Source: Kribbella capetownensis (lineage in GTDB: Bacteria > Actinomycetota > Actinomycetes > Propionibacteriales > Kribbellaceae). Taken from it: 64,000 nucleotides of DNA. The notes below the pieces were generated by a model that saw only the letters and a program-made list of their open reading frames with translations, was not told where the DNA came from and ran no database searches. Positions 27,084-35,534 of the stretch are shown in pieces; position 1 is the stretch's first letter; every line of letters begins with the position of its first letter. The stretch is taken from positions 551,155-615,154 of the forward strand of contig NZ_SJKD01000006.1 in assembly GCF_004331485.1 (NCBI RefSeq), written 5' to 3'. The position numbers and the translations under genes are program-made.

Positions 27084-28205
27084 ATGACCGAGTCCGCGAA
27101 CCATCGCCGCAGTAGGCGCGACTGGATCGTGGACAGCATCGTCTTCGTCGTCGCGGTCCTGCTCGGCCTGGTCCTGTACGACCAGAGTCAGAAGGAAGGG
27201 CTCAGCTCCACCCTGCTGGCGGTGGACCTCTGCGCGGGCATGGCGCTGTGCCTGACCCTGTGGTTCCGCCGGCGCTGGCCGGTCCAGCTCGCCCTGATCG
27301 CGGCCGTTGTCTCGATCTTCTCCGACACGGCCAGCGCGGCGACGCTGATCCTGATCCTCTCGGTCGCCGTGTACAAGCCGTGGCGAGCCACGCTGCTGGT
27401 GTTCGCGGTGAACTCGATCTCGCTGTTCGCCTACATCCAGGTCAAGAACCAGAACGACGACGCCGCGATCGTCATCGCCGCGACGTCGATCTATGTCGCC
27501 GTCGCCGGCTGGGGTCTCTACATCCGGTCCCGCCGCCAGCTCCTCCAGACGCTCCGCGATCGGGCCGATCGCGCCGAGACCGTCGCCACACTGCAGGCCG
27601 AGCAGGGCCAGATGCGTGCCCGGGAAGAGATCGCCCGCGAGATGCACGACGTACTGGGCCACCGTCTCTCGCTCCTGAGCGTGCACGCCGGAGCTCTCGC
27701 CTATCGGCCCGACGCGTCCACCGAAGAGGTCGCCGGGGCCGCCGAGATCATCCGGGCCAGCGCCCACCAGGCGTTGCAGGACCTCCGCGAGGTGATCGGC
27801 GTACTGCGGGCGCCCGTCGGTGAGCTCCCGCAGCCGACGTTCGCCGACCTCCCCCAACTGGTCGAGGCGTCCCGTACGGCGGGCGTCCCCATCGACCTCA
27901 CGCTCGACGCTCCCGGCGCGTTGCCTGACCACGTCGGACGTACGGCGTACCGGATCGTCCAGGAAGGCCTCACCAACGCGATGAAGCACGCGCCGGGTGA
28001 GAAGCTGACCATCACCGTGATCGGTGCCCCCGGCAACGGTCTCTCGGTCGAAGTACGCAACCCTGCGCCGCAGCGGAGACGAGGAGATGGGCAGGGTTTG
28101 ATCGGACTGACCGAACGCGCGGCCCTGGTCGAGGGACGGATCGAGCACGGCCGCACCCCCGACGGCGAGTTCCGCCTCTTCGCCTGGTTACCGTGGCCGA
28201 CATGA
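27084..28205 (+). CDS. Sensor histidine kinase, NarL-partner type
   Basis: 373 residues. Hydrophobic spans lie near 17-31, 45-60, 67-98 (two) and 105-145, so the N-terminus is a membrane sensor without an obvious extracellular domain. A HisKA_3 dimerisation region has REEIAREMHDVLGHRLSLL with H188, and an ATPase end has IVQEGLTNAMKHAPG and GQGLIGLTERAALVEGRI. It autophosphorylates and passes phosphate to the LuxR-type regulator encoded next, with which it overlaps by four bases. The signal is unknown. Confidence 0.9.
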   Translation: MTESANHRRSRRDWIVDSIVFVVAVLLGLVLYDQSQKEGLSSTLLAVDLCAGMALCLTLWFRRRWPVQLALIAAVVSIFSDTASAATLILILSVAVYKPWRATLLVFAVNSISLFAYIQVKNQNDDAAIVIAATSIYVAVAGWGLYIRSRRQLLQTLRDRADRAETVATLQAEQGQMRAREEIAREMHDVLGHRLSLLSVHAGALAYRPDASTEEVAGAAEIIRASAHQALQDLREVIGVLRAPVGELPQPTFADLPQLVEASRTAGVPIDLTLDAPGALPDHVGRTAYRIVQEGLTNAMKHAPGEKLTITVIGAPGNGLSVEVRNPAPQRRRGDGQGLIGLTERAALVEGRIEHGRTPDGEFRLFAWLPWPT

Positions 28206-28861
28206 CGATCCGCGTCCTCATTGTCGACGACGATCCGCTACTGCGTGCGGGCCTGAAGCTGATGCTCGGCGGCGCTCCCGACATCCGCGTGGTCGGCGAA
28301 GCCAGCGACGGCAGCGGCGTACAGGGCCTTATCGATCGACTGGCTCCGGACGTCGTACTGATGGACATCCGGATGCCCGGCACCGACGGCCTGACCGCGA
28401 CGGAAGCGGTACGGCGCCGGCCGGGTGCGCCCGAGATCGTCATCCTGACCACGTTCGACGCCGACGAGCACGTACTGCGTGCGCTCCGCGCCGGGGCGGC
28501 CGGGTTCGTACTCAAGGACACCCCGCCGGCCGAAATCGTCGAGTCGGTACGCCGAGTGGCCGGTGGGCAACCGGTGCTGTCACCGGCCGTAACGAAGCGA
28601 CTGATCACCCGGGTGGCGGCGTCCGGCCAGGATCAGCGCAAGGCCAAGGCGCTGGACCGCCTCGCCGACCTGAACGACCGCGAACGCGAGATCGCCGTTG
28701 CGGTCGGCGAGGGCAAGTCCAACGCCGAGATCAGCGCGACGCTCTATCTGAGCGTGCCGACCGTGAAGACCCACGTCTCGCGGATCCTGACCAAGCTCGA
28801 CCTGAACAACCGCGTCCAGATCGCCCTCCTGGTCCACGACGCCGGCCTACTGCACGAGTGA
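28202..28861 (+). CDS. Two-component response regulator, NarL/LuxR type
   Basis: 219 residues from ATG 28202, which overlaps the kinase stop as ATGA (a GTG at 28193 is also possible). Receiver features are IVDDDPLLR, phosphoacceptor D55 in VVLMDIRMPG, and K in GFVLKDTPP. The C-terminal HTH is DREREIAVAVGEGKSNAEIS and VKTHVSRILTKLDLNNR. It is the partner of the upstream kinase. It converges on the NADH dehydrogenase gene with no gap. Confidence 0.92.
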   Translation: MTIRVLIVDDDPLLRAGLKLMLGGAPDIRVVGEASDGSGVQGLIDRLAPDVVLMDIRMPGTDGLTATEAVRRRPGAPEIVILTTFDADEHVLRALRAGAAGFVLKDTPPAEIVESVRRVAGGQPVLSPAVTKRLITRVAASGQDQRKAKALDRLADLNDREREIAVAVGEGKSNAEISATLYLSVPTVKTHVSRILTKLDLNNRVQIALLVHDAGLLHE

Positions 28862-30169
28862 TCAGGACCGGGTCGCGCGGCGGAACTCCTCGTTGGGCAT
28901 CTGCAGGCTGCCGAGCGAGATCACCTCGCGGCGGAAGAACAGCGCCAGCGTCCAGTCGAGGATGACGCGGGCCTTCCGGTTGAAGGTGGGGACGCGCGAC
29001 ACGTGGTAGGTCCGGTGCAGGAACCAGGCCGGCCAGCCCTTGACCTTCACGCCGTACAGCTGCGCGACGCCCTTGTGCAGGCCGAGGCTCGCGACCGAAC
29101 CGACGTACTTGTGCTTGTAGTCCTGCGGCGGCTGACCGTCGACCACCCGGAGGATGTTCGCGGCGAGCCGGTTCGCCTGGCGGACCGCGTGCTGGGCGTT
29201 CGGTGCGCAGTACGCCCCGGTCTCCGAGGTCAGGTCAGGTACGGCGGCGTTGTCGCCGGCCGACCAGGCGTCCTCCAGGCCCTCGATCCGCAGGTTCGGG
29301 AGGCACTTGACCCGGCCCTTCTCGTCCAGCGGGAAGTCGGTGCCGGCCAGCGCCGGGTTCGCCTTCACGCCGGCGGTCCAGACGATCGTGTCAGCGTCGA
29401 ACTCGTCGCCGTCACTGAGGATCACGTGACCCTTCTCGCAGGACTCCAGCCGGGTCTCCAGCTTGATGTCCATCTTGCGCTTGCGCAGCTGGTCGACCGT
29501 GTACTTGCCCAGGTCCGTGCCCACCTCGGGCAGGATCCGGCCGGTCGCCTCGACCAGCACCCAGCGCATGTCCTCGGGCTTGATGTTGTCGTAGTACCGG
29601 GTGGCGTAGCGGGCCATGTCCTCCAGCTCCGCGAACGCCTCGACACCGGCGTACCCACCGCCGACGAAGACGAAGGTCAGGGCGGACTTGCGCAGCGCCG
29701 GGTCGGGCTGGGACGACGCGACGTCCAGCCGGTCCAGCACCTTGTTGCGCAGCGCGATCGCTTCCTCGACGTTCTTGAACCCGGTCGCCTCCTCGGCCAA
29801 TCCGGGGATCGGCAGCGTCCGGGCGATCGAGCCGAGCGCGACCACGACCTGGTCGTAGGCCAGCTCGTACTCCGGGCCCTCCTCGGGCATCACCTTGGCG
29901 ACCCTGTTCGCGTGGTCGATCCCGGTGACCCGGCCGGTCACCACCCGGCAGCCCTTGAGGGTCTTGCGCAGCGGCACCACCACGTGCCGCGGTTCCACCG
30001 AGCCGGCTGCCGCCTCGGGCAGGAACGGCTGGTACGTCATCACCGACCGCGGGTCCACCACGGTGACCCGGATCCGGCCCTTCCTGGCCGCGCGGCGCAG
30101 GCCGTACGCGGTGTACATCCCGACGTAACCGCCTCCGACGACGAGGATGTGCGGCACCTGGGCTGTCAT
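28862..30169 (-). CDS. ndh: Type II NADH dehydrogenase (NDH-2)
   Basis: 435 residues. Two Rossmann motifs, ILVVGGGYVGMYTAYGL (FAD) and FVFVGGGYAGVEAFAEL (NADH), with TYQPFLPEAAAGSVEPRHVVVPLR between, match non-proton-pumping NADH:quinone oxidoreductases. The C-terminus has hydrophobic and aromatic residues (WPAWFLHRTYHVSRVPTFNRK) for membrane contact. ATG 30169 is preferred to GTG 30178 because AGGGA lies about eleven bases upstream. The promoter carries a Rex-type dyad, so expression probably follows the NADH/NAD ratio. Confidence 0.9.
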   Translation of the reverse strand: MTAQVPHILVVGGGYVGMYTAYGLRRAARKGRIRVTVVDPRSVMTYQPFLPEAAAGSVEPRHVVVPLRKTLKGCRVVTGRVTGIDHANRVAKVMPEEGPEYELAYDQVVVALGSIARTLPIPGLAEEATGFKNVEEAIALRNKVLDRLDVASSQPDPALRKSALTFVFVGGGYAGVEAFAELEDMARYATRYYDNIKPEDMRWVLVEATGRILPEVGTDLGKYTVDQLRKRKMDIKLETRLESCEKGHVILSDGDEFDADTIVWTAGVKANPALAGTDFPLDEKGRVKCLPNLRIEGLEDAWSAGDNAAVPDLTSETGAYCAPNAQHAVRQANRLAANILRVVDGQPPQDYKHKYVGSVASLGLHKGVAQLYGVKVKGWPAWFLHRTYHVSRVPTFNRKARVILDWTLALFFRREVISLGSLQMPNEEFRRATRS

Positions 30170-30214
30170 GCGGCTCACTTTCCCTGAGTGGTCGTCCGAC
30201 TTAATGTCTACTTC

Positions 30215-30243
30215 AGGTTAGCTGCTCGTGAAAACTTTCACAA
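30215..30243 (-). promoter_or_regulatory. ndh promoter with Rex-like operator
   Basis: On the minus strand, TTGTGA (30238-30243) and TAACCT (30215-30220) are 17 bases apart, a good sigma70-like promoter for ndh. The dyad CGTGAA-N4-TTCACA at 30227-30242 overlaps the -35 box and matches the Rex operator consensus TGTGAA-N4-TTCACA with one change. Rex senses NADH/NAD and represses respiratory genes in actinobacteria, so NDH-2 would be induced when NADH rises. Confidence 0.6.
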
Positions 30244-30461
30244 ACCCTCTCGAGAGTGATCTCACGCACCGGAACGTCCCCCGTCCGAGCGACCTCTCAC
30301 CCCCTCATGGTGACCCAGTCCACGCCGTACGCCGAGGCCTGACGCCACCCGTCACAGAACCGCAAGAGGTCCGTGGTGCCGAGACGGCGTTCGGCCTTGC
30401 CGGGGTGGGGGATGCGTCCTAGCTTCGCAGCAGACGAATCGCGGCAGGGGTGGGAGCAGGC

Positions 30462-30851
30462 ATGGATCGCGAAGAGATGGTGCGGATCGACGACGCGATC
30501 ACCGATGCGATCGGGGCAGGTGATCCCGGCGCCTTCGACGCGCTGATGGGGCCGGCGCTGGCGGCGGACTTCCGCGAGGGCATCGGCCGGATCCGCAGCG
30601 CCTTCCCCGACTACGCGGGCATCGTGGTCAGCCGGGTGGTCGAGGGTGACCGGATGGCGAGCCAGTTCGTCTACCACGGCACGCATCAAGGCGAGTGGCT
30701 CGGCGTACCCCCGACCGGTCGGCGGGTGCGGTTCGTCGGGACCAGCATGAATCGGTTCGCGAACGGCGTGATGGTTGAAGCCGACGTGGTGATGGACTGG
30801 CTGGAAGTCCTCAAGCAACTAGGTGGCTTCCCGGACGACGAGCCCGCCTAG
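30462..30851 (+). CDS. SnoaL-like ester cyclase-family protein
   Basis: 129 residues: MDREEMVRIDDAITDAI, FREGIGRIRSAFPDYAGIVVSRVVEGDRM and WLGVPPTGRRVRFVG, which follow the SnoaL-like polyketide-cyclase pattern, where FPD and GxPPTGRxV segments are typical. ATG 30462 is preferred to 30450. It may act on small phenolics or be a binding protein. It is divergent from ndh. Confidence 0.75.
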   Translation: MDREEMVRIDDAITDAIGAGDPGAFDALMGPALAADFREGIGRIRSAFPDYAGIVVSRVVEGDRMASQFVYHGTHQGEWLGVPPTGRRVRFVGTSMNRFANGVMVEADVVMDWLEVLKQLGGFPDDEPA

Positions 30852-30954
30852 ATCCAGGGCCGACCCGCAGGGATTCGGGGGCGTTCCCGGGTGCTTCGGC
30901 CTGTGCCGGTCCGGAAGGGTGGCGGGCACGGATTGCTGAGCTGGGAGGCTGGGG

Positions 30955-32073
30955 ATGAGACGCGCACTTCGGGCGTTGGTGGCGGTTGCGACTGTGTCGG
31001 CGGTGGTTGCGGTGCCTGCCGCTGCTCTTGCCGCACCGGCGGAACGAGATCGGGCTGGGCTGCAGAAGCAGCTGGATGACGTCGCGGATGCTGTCGCGGT
31101 GGGGGCGGTTGCGGAGGTGCGCGACGGGGATCACGTATGGCGTGGGAGTAGTGGGGTGGCCGAGCTGGGTACGACGCGGGAGGTTCCGGTCAACAGCCGG
31201 TTCCGGGCTGGGAGTATCACAAAGACGTTCCTGGCGACCGTCGTACTGCAACTGGTTGATGAGGGGTCACTGCGGCTGGATGACTCGGTGGAGTCATGGC
31301 TGCCTGGCGTCGTTCCGGATGGTGACGGGATCACCCTCCGGCAACTGCTCAACCACACCAGCGGGGTGTTCGACTACCGGCTGACCTTGACGCTGCCACC
31401 CAGTCCGGAGTTCCTGAACTATCGGTGGCGCACCTGGAGTGCGAACGAGCTGATCGAACGCGCCGTCGCGCAGCCGTCGCAGGTCGACCCACCGGGCTCC
31501 GCCTTCTACTACTCGAACACCAACTACACGCTGCTCGGCGAGATCGTCCGCAAGGCGACGGGCCACTCGTACGCCGACGAGATCGACCGACGGATCATCA
31601 AGCCGCTGCGGTTGAAGGACACCGAGCTGCCGGGTACGTCGACCCGGATCGGCGGGCCGCACCCTCATGGCTATCTGCCGGTGCAGCGGAGCGAGAACGA
31701 ACCGGAACTCGTCGACTTCACCGAGATGAACCCGTCGCTGTTCGGCGCCGGCGGCGAACTGATCTCGTCGACAGCCGACCTCAACCGCTTCTTCACCGCG
31801 CTTCTCGACGGTCACCTGCTGCCACGCCACCTCTTCGACGAGATGAAGACCGCAGGCACCGATACCAGGAACTACGGACTTGGCTTGTCCTGGCGAGACA
31901 CGACGTGCGGCATCCGCCTCTACGGCAACGATGGCGACGCCCTGTCCTACCAGTCCTGGTCCTTCTCCAGCCGCGACGGCCGGCACCAGGTCACCATCGC
32001 CGTGACCCCGACCTTCAAAACAGACCCCGACGCCGCGGTGGACAACTTCCTGAACAAAGCGGTCTGCGGCTGA
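30955..32073 (+). CDS. Secreted serine hydrolase, beta-lactamase/D-Ala-D-Ala carboxypeptidase fold
   Basis: 372 residues. A signal peptide is clear (RALRALVAVATVSAVVAVPA then AALAAPAE), with cleavage near A28. The SxxK motif SITK (87-90) carries the nucleophile, and YSNTNY supplies the YxN motif; NHTSGVFDYR is a typical neighbour. A late GNDGDALSY segment stands where an HxG-type motif is expected, so the third motif is unusual. It probably is an extracellular DD-peptidase or esterase of class C type. Confidence 0.86.
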   Translation: MRRALRALVAVATVSAVVAVPAAALAAPAERDRAGLQKQLDDVADAVAVGAVAEVRDGDHVWRGSSGVAELGTTREVPVNSRFRAGSITKTFLATVVLQLVDEGSLRLDDSVESWLPGVVPDGDGITLRQLLNHTSGVFDYRLTLTLPPSPEFLNYRWRTWSANELIERAVAQPSQVDPPGSAFYYSNTNYTLLGEIVRKATGHSYADEIDRRIIKPLRLKDTELPGTSTRIGGPHPHGYLPVQRSENEPELVDFTEMNPSLFGAGGELISSTADLNRFFTALLDGHLLPRHLFDEMKTAGTDTRNYGLGLSWRDTTCGIRLYGNDGDALSYQSWSFSSRDGRHQVTIAVTPTFKTDPDAAVDNFLNKAVCG

Positions 32074-32104
32074 CGCGATCGCTAGGCGATGCCGCCAGGT
32101 GAGT

Positions 32105-32434
32105 TCAGCGGTTGTCGCCGCTGCCGCCCAGCACAGAGCGTTTCTGCCGGCTGGCGAGTTTCTCGATGTTCTTCGCGCCGACTTCACTCAGCGGAATGTC
32201 GAAGTAGTCGGCGAGCACAGCGACGTACCACATGACATCGCCGAGTTCCTTGGTCAGATCCTCGACGTCCACCGCCGACAGGTCGCTGTCGTGGTCACGG
32301 ATGATCTTCTTGACCTTCTCGGCGATTTCACCAGATTCCCCGACCAGACCGAGCACGAGATGCAGGAACTCGTTCTTCTTGTCACGGGGAGCAGCCGTCC
32401 GGAGCGCGGCCTTCTGGTAATCGTCCAAATCCAC
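32105..32434 (-). CDS. MazG-like nucleotide pyrophosphohydrolase
   Basis: 109 residues with an all-helical MazG core: HLVLGLVGESGEIAEKVKKIIRD and LTKELGDVMWYVAVLADYF, giving the ExxE...ExxD magnesium set. Members hydrolyse noncanonical dNTPs or related nucleotides. It lies just downstream of a uracil-DNA glycosylase gene, 19 bases apart, suggesting linked nucleotide-pool cleaning and DNA repair. Confidence 0.85.
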   Translation of the reverse strand: MDLDDYQKAALRTAAPRDKKNEFLHLVLGLVGESGEIAEKVKKIIRDHDSDLSAVDVEDLTKELGDVMWYVAVLADYFDIPLSEVGAKNIEKLASRQKRSVLGGSGDNR

Positions 32435-32453
32435 GGCGCCAGTGTAGAACCGG

Positions 32454-33290
32454 TCAGATGCCGGCGATGGTGCGGGCGCGGGCGAGTACGGCGTCGAGCA
32501 TGGCTTCGGTCAGGCGGCCGGTGAAGGTGTTCTGCTGGCTGGGGTGGAAGCTGCCCAGGACGGTGACCTGGCCGTGGGAGGTTTCGAGTCGGTGTTCCAC
32601 GGCGTGGCCGAACTTGGGGCGGGGCTTGGGGATGGTGGTGCCGAGGGCGGCCAGGCCGTTCAGGAGGGCGTCGTACCCGAACTTGCCGAGGCAGACGATG
32701 GCCTGGGTGCTCGGGAGGACCAGCTCGAGTTCCCGGCGGTACCAAGGCGCGCAGATGTCGCGTTCCTCCGGCGTTGGCTTGTTGGCGGGCGGAGCGCAGC
32801 GGACGGCGGCGATCATGCGCGTGCCGATCAGTTGGAGGCCGTCGCCCGCGTGTTCGCTGGTCGCCTGGTTGGCGAGGCCGACGCGGTGGAGCGCGGCGAA
32901 CAACCAGTCGCCCGAGCGGTCGCCGGTGAAGACGCGACCGGTGCGGTTGCCACCATTCGCCGCAGGCGCGAGGCCCACGATCACGATCCGCGGCGCGGCG
33001 ACACCCCAGCCGGGGATCGGCCGGCCCCAGTACGGCTGATCGGCGAAGGACTTTCGCTTGCCGACAGCAACCTCCTCGCGCCACTCCACAAGTCGCGGAC
33101 AAGCCCGGCACACCGAGACCCGCGCCTCCAACTCCCGCAGGTCCTGCGTCTCGGTCAACGCGACCACCTCATCCGCATCCCGCGCAACCGGAGTACGACG
33201 TACGGCGGGATCCTCCGGCCACCCGGTCCCTGGCGGAACCGGGCTCTCGAACAACTCCCCCGTCAACGGGTGCGGAAGCTTCATCCGCAC
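32454..33290 (-). CDS. udgB: Type 5 uracil-DNA glycosylase (UdgB-like)
   Basis: 278 residues. The [4Fe-4S] ligand pair CRACPRL (C61, C64) is followed by the family 5 active loop GLAPAANGGNRTGR (106-119), with A where families 1 and 4 use D or E, and by the C-terminal HPSQQNTFTGRLT motif. Two more cysteines (in DIC and VCLG) complete the cluster. It removes uracil and deaminated bases from high-GC DNA. It is followed by a MazG-like gene. Confidence 0.9.
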   Translation of the reverse strand: MRMKLPHPLTGELFESPVPPGTGWPEDPAVRRTPVARDADEVVALTETQDLRELEARVSVCRACPRLVEWREEVAVGKRKSFADQPYWGRPIPGWGVAAPRIVIVGLAPAANGGNRTGRVFTGDRSGDWLFAALHRVGLANQATSEHAGDGLQLIGTRMIAAVRCAPPANKPTPEERDICAPWYRRELELVLPSTQAIVCLGKFGYDALLNGLAALGTTIPKPRPKFGHAVEHRLETSHGQVTVLGSFHPSQQNTFTGRLTEAMLDAVLARARTIAGI

Positions 33291-33318
33291 AGGCTAGCCC
33301 TCGTCCGAATCCGGCGAT

Positions 33319-33350
33319 CGGCCCACGCGAGAGGCATCTCGCGTGGGCCG
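33319..33350 (-). terminator. Strong hairpin after the MFS exporter gene
   Basis: A 14-base perfect stem, with arms CGGCCCACGCGAGA (33319-33332) and TCTCGCGTGGGCCG (33337-33350), surrounds a GGCA loop. It follows the exporter gene stop and separates it from the convergent-direction repair genes. Confidence 0.8.
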
Positions 33351-33359
33351 GTCGGTTGG

Positions 33360-34781
33360 TCAGCCGGCGACCTCTTCGAGGACGGGGGTGGGGGTGGGGC
33401 GAGGGGTTCGGTGGTGGGTGGGGATGGCTAGGGCCAGGACGACGGCGGCTGCGGCGAAGGTGGCTAGGAGGAGGAAGGTGTCGGTGAAGCCTGCTTCGGT
33501 CGGGAGACCGGAGGGTTGGGTGTGGCCGGTGATGATGGAGCTGGCCAGGGCCGTGCCGATCGAGCCGCCGATGGTGCGGATGTTGGCGTTCATGCCGGTC
33601 GCGGCACCTGTCTGCTCGCGGGGAACGTTCTGCACGATCAGGCTCGTCATCGACGCGTAGGCCATCCCGAGGCCGATCCCGAACACCGCGGTCCAGAGCG
33701 CGACCTGCCAGGGCTCGTCGTGCAACTCCGCGAAGGCGATCGAGGCAACGAGGATCAACGCCGATCCCCAGACCACCTGGGACTTCACACCGAAGTACGG
33801 CGTGATCGGACCACTGAGCGACCCGGTGACGGCCATCGTGACCAGCATCGGCAGCATCAACAGGCCCGCTTGCGTCACGGTAGAACCGAACCCGAAGCCC
33901 GCAGCCTTCGGGATCTGCATGAACTGCGGGACGAACGCGTACACCGCGAACATCGCCGCACCGAACAGCAGCGCCACCAGGTTCGTCGTCCAAACCGCAG
34001 GCAGCCGCATCATCCGCATGTCGATCAGCGGGTTCCGCGACCGCAGTTCAACGGTGATCCAGCCGACCAGCAGTACGGCGGCCGCCGCGAACAGCACGAT
34101 GGTCCGCGGCGAACCCCAACCCCACTGCCGCCCAGCACTCAACGGCAGCAGCAGAGCGATCAACCAGCCAGACAGAAACGCGGCGGCCAGCCAATCAATC
34201 CGACCGGGCACGCGAACGGGTGACTCGGGGACATAGCGACGTACCAGCGCCGACGCGACCGCGATCACGATCAGTGGGATCCAGAACAGCCAGCGCCAGC
34301 CGAGCGCCTCCACGATCGGGCCGGCCAGCACGATCCCGAGCCCGCCGCCGGCCGCGATGATCGCGGAGACCACGCCGACCATCGATGGCACGCGCTCGCT
34401 GGGGAACTCGTCGCGGATGATGCCGAACGACAGCGGGAACACCGCGCCGCCGACGCCCTGGACGACCCGGGCCGCGATCAGTACGCCGATGTTCGGGGCG
34501 AGCGCGGCGATCAGACAGCCGACCGCCAGAGCGATCAGCGCGCCGAACAGTGTGCGCTCCTTGCCGGTCATGTCGCCGATCCGGCCGAGCAGCGGCGTCG
34601 CGACGGAGACGGACAGCAGGAGCGCCGTGAAGACCCAGGTGACCGTGCTCGGGGTGGTGTGCAGGTCGTGCTGGATGACGGGCAGCGCCGGGCTCACCAG
34701 CGACTGCAGCATCGAGAAAGCGGCCACGACCGACGCCAGCACAGCCAGCGTCACTCGTGGTGAGGACATATTTCCAGGCAT
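33360..34781 (-). CDS. MFS drug:H+ antiporter, DHA2 (14-span) type
   Basis: 473 residues from ATG 34781, which has AGGA eight bases upstream. Motif A is GRIGDMTGKERT after the second span, VQGVGGAVFPLSFGIIRDEFP is motif B/C-like, and fourteen hydrophobic segments fit the DHA2 class. Such proteins export drugs or cationic toxins. It is divergent from a TetR regulator whose likely operators lie in its promoter. A strong terminator follows. The substrate is unknown. Confidence 0.9.
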   Translation of the reverse strand: MPGNMSSPRVTLAVLASVVAAFSMLQSLVSPALPVIQHDLHTTPSTVTWVFTALLLSVSVATPLLGRIGDMTGKERTLFGALIALAVGCLIAALAPNIGVLIAARVVQGVGGAVFPLSFGIIRDEFPSERVPSMVGVVSAIIAAGGGLGIVLAGPIVEALGWRWLFWIPLIVIAVASALVRRYVPESPVRVPGRIDWLAAAFLSGWLIALLLPLSAGRQWGWGSPRTIVLFAAAAVLLVGWITVELRSRNPLIDMRMMRLPAVWTTNLVALLFGAAMFAVYAFVPQFMQIPKAAGFGFGSTVTQAGLLMLPMLVTMAVTGSLSGPITPYFGVKSQVVWGSALILVASIAFAELHDEPWQVALWTAVFGIGLGMAYASMTSLIVQNVPREQTGAATGMNANIRTIGGSIGTALASSIITGHTQPSGLPTEAGFTDTFLLLATFAAAAVVLALAIPTHHRTPRPTPTPVLEEVAG

Positions 34782-34851
34782 GCAGAAGTCCTTCGAAAGG
34801 GTGTGAGCGCGCCGCACCCGCGGCGCGGGAATTCCCCGGCCTGGTAAAGTC

Positions 34852-34894
34852 GAGGTATGCCTCCACTATAGCGGAGGGTCGCCTCCGCTTGCAA
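34852..34894 (-). promoter_or_regulatory. Exporter promoter with two TetR-type operators
   Basis: Minus strand: TTGCAA (34889-34894) and TATAGT (34865-34870) are 18 bases apart. The spacer is exactly the dyad GCGGAGG-GTCG-CCTCCGC (34871-34888). A second dyad, GAGG-TATG-CCTC (34852-34863), lies just downstream of the -10. The shared pattern GAGG-N4-CCTC has centres 22 bases apart, about two helical turns, as expected for paired TetR dimers. Binding would block transcription of the exporter. Confidence 0.65.
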
Positions 34895-34938
34895 CAGATA
34901 TGGCAACAGGTATGCCGCACGATGGATAGGGTGATCGG

Positions 34939-35520
34939 ATGGTGAGTGAGGCCAGGCCGGCCCTGCGGGTCGACGTACGACGGCCGCAGCGAGCCGACGC
35001 GCGACGGAACTTCGACGCGCTGCTCGCCGCTGCCCGGGACGCGTTCTCGACCAAGGGCACCGAGGCGTCGCTCGAGGACATCGCGCGGCAGGCCGGGGTC
35101 GGGATCGGCACGCTGTACCGCAACTTCCCGACTCGTCAGGATCTGCTGCGGGCTGTGTACCTGGGCGAGATCGAGGAATTGTGCCTCGCCGCCGAGGATG
35201 CCGCCGACCTCCCGCCGTGGGACGCGCTGGCCACCTGGGTCCGTCGCTTCGTCGAGTACGCCGCGACCAAGCGCGCGATCCACGAGTCGCTGAACCGGGA
35301 GGCGGCCGAGTTCAGCGAGGCGCGGGATGCGATGTACGCCGCGGGGACGCCGCTGTTCGAGCGGGCCCAAGAGGCCGGCGAGGCGCGCAAGGACGTGTCC
35401 TTCGACGACCTGCTCCGGATGATCAGCGGCCTGACCGCCGCCGGGTTCGTCGACGACGAGCAGCGCGAGCGAGTACTCCGGATCGCGCTGGACGGCGTAC
35501 GCGCCCGCGCAGCCGAGTAG
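34939..35520 (+). CDS. TetR-family transcriptional repressor
   Basis: 193 residues. The N-terminal HTH has RRNFDALLAAARDAFSTKGTEASLEDIARQAGVGIGTLYRNFPTRQDLL, a textbook TetR DNA-binding domain. The C-terminal ligand domain has WVRRFVEYAATKRAIHESLN. It is divergent from the MFS exporter and very probably represses it through the twin operators in the 157-base gap; the inducer is likely an exporter substrate. Confidence 0.92.
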   Translation: MVSEARPALRVDVRRPQRADARRNFDALLAAARDAFSTKGTEASLEDIARQAGVGIGTLYRNFPTRQDLLRAVYLGEIEELCLAAEDAADLPPWDALATWVRRFVEYAATKRAIHESLNREAAEFSEARDAMYAAGTPLFERAQEAGEARKDVSFDDLLRMISGLTAAGFVDDEQRERVLRIALDGVRARAAE

Positions 35521-35534
35521 TCGCTGGAGGTCCG

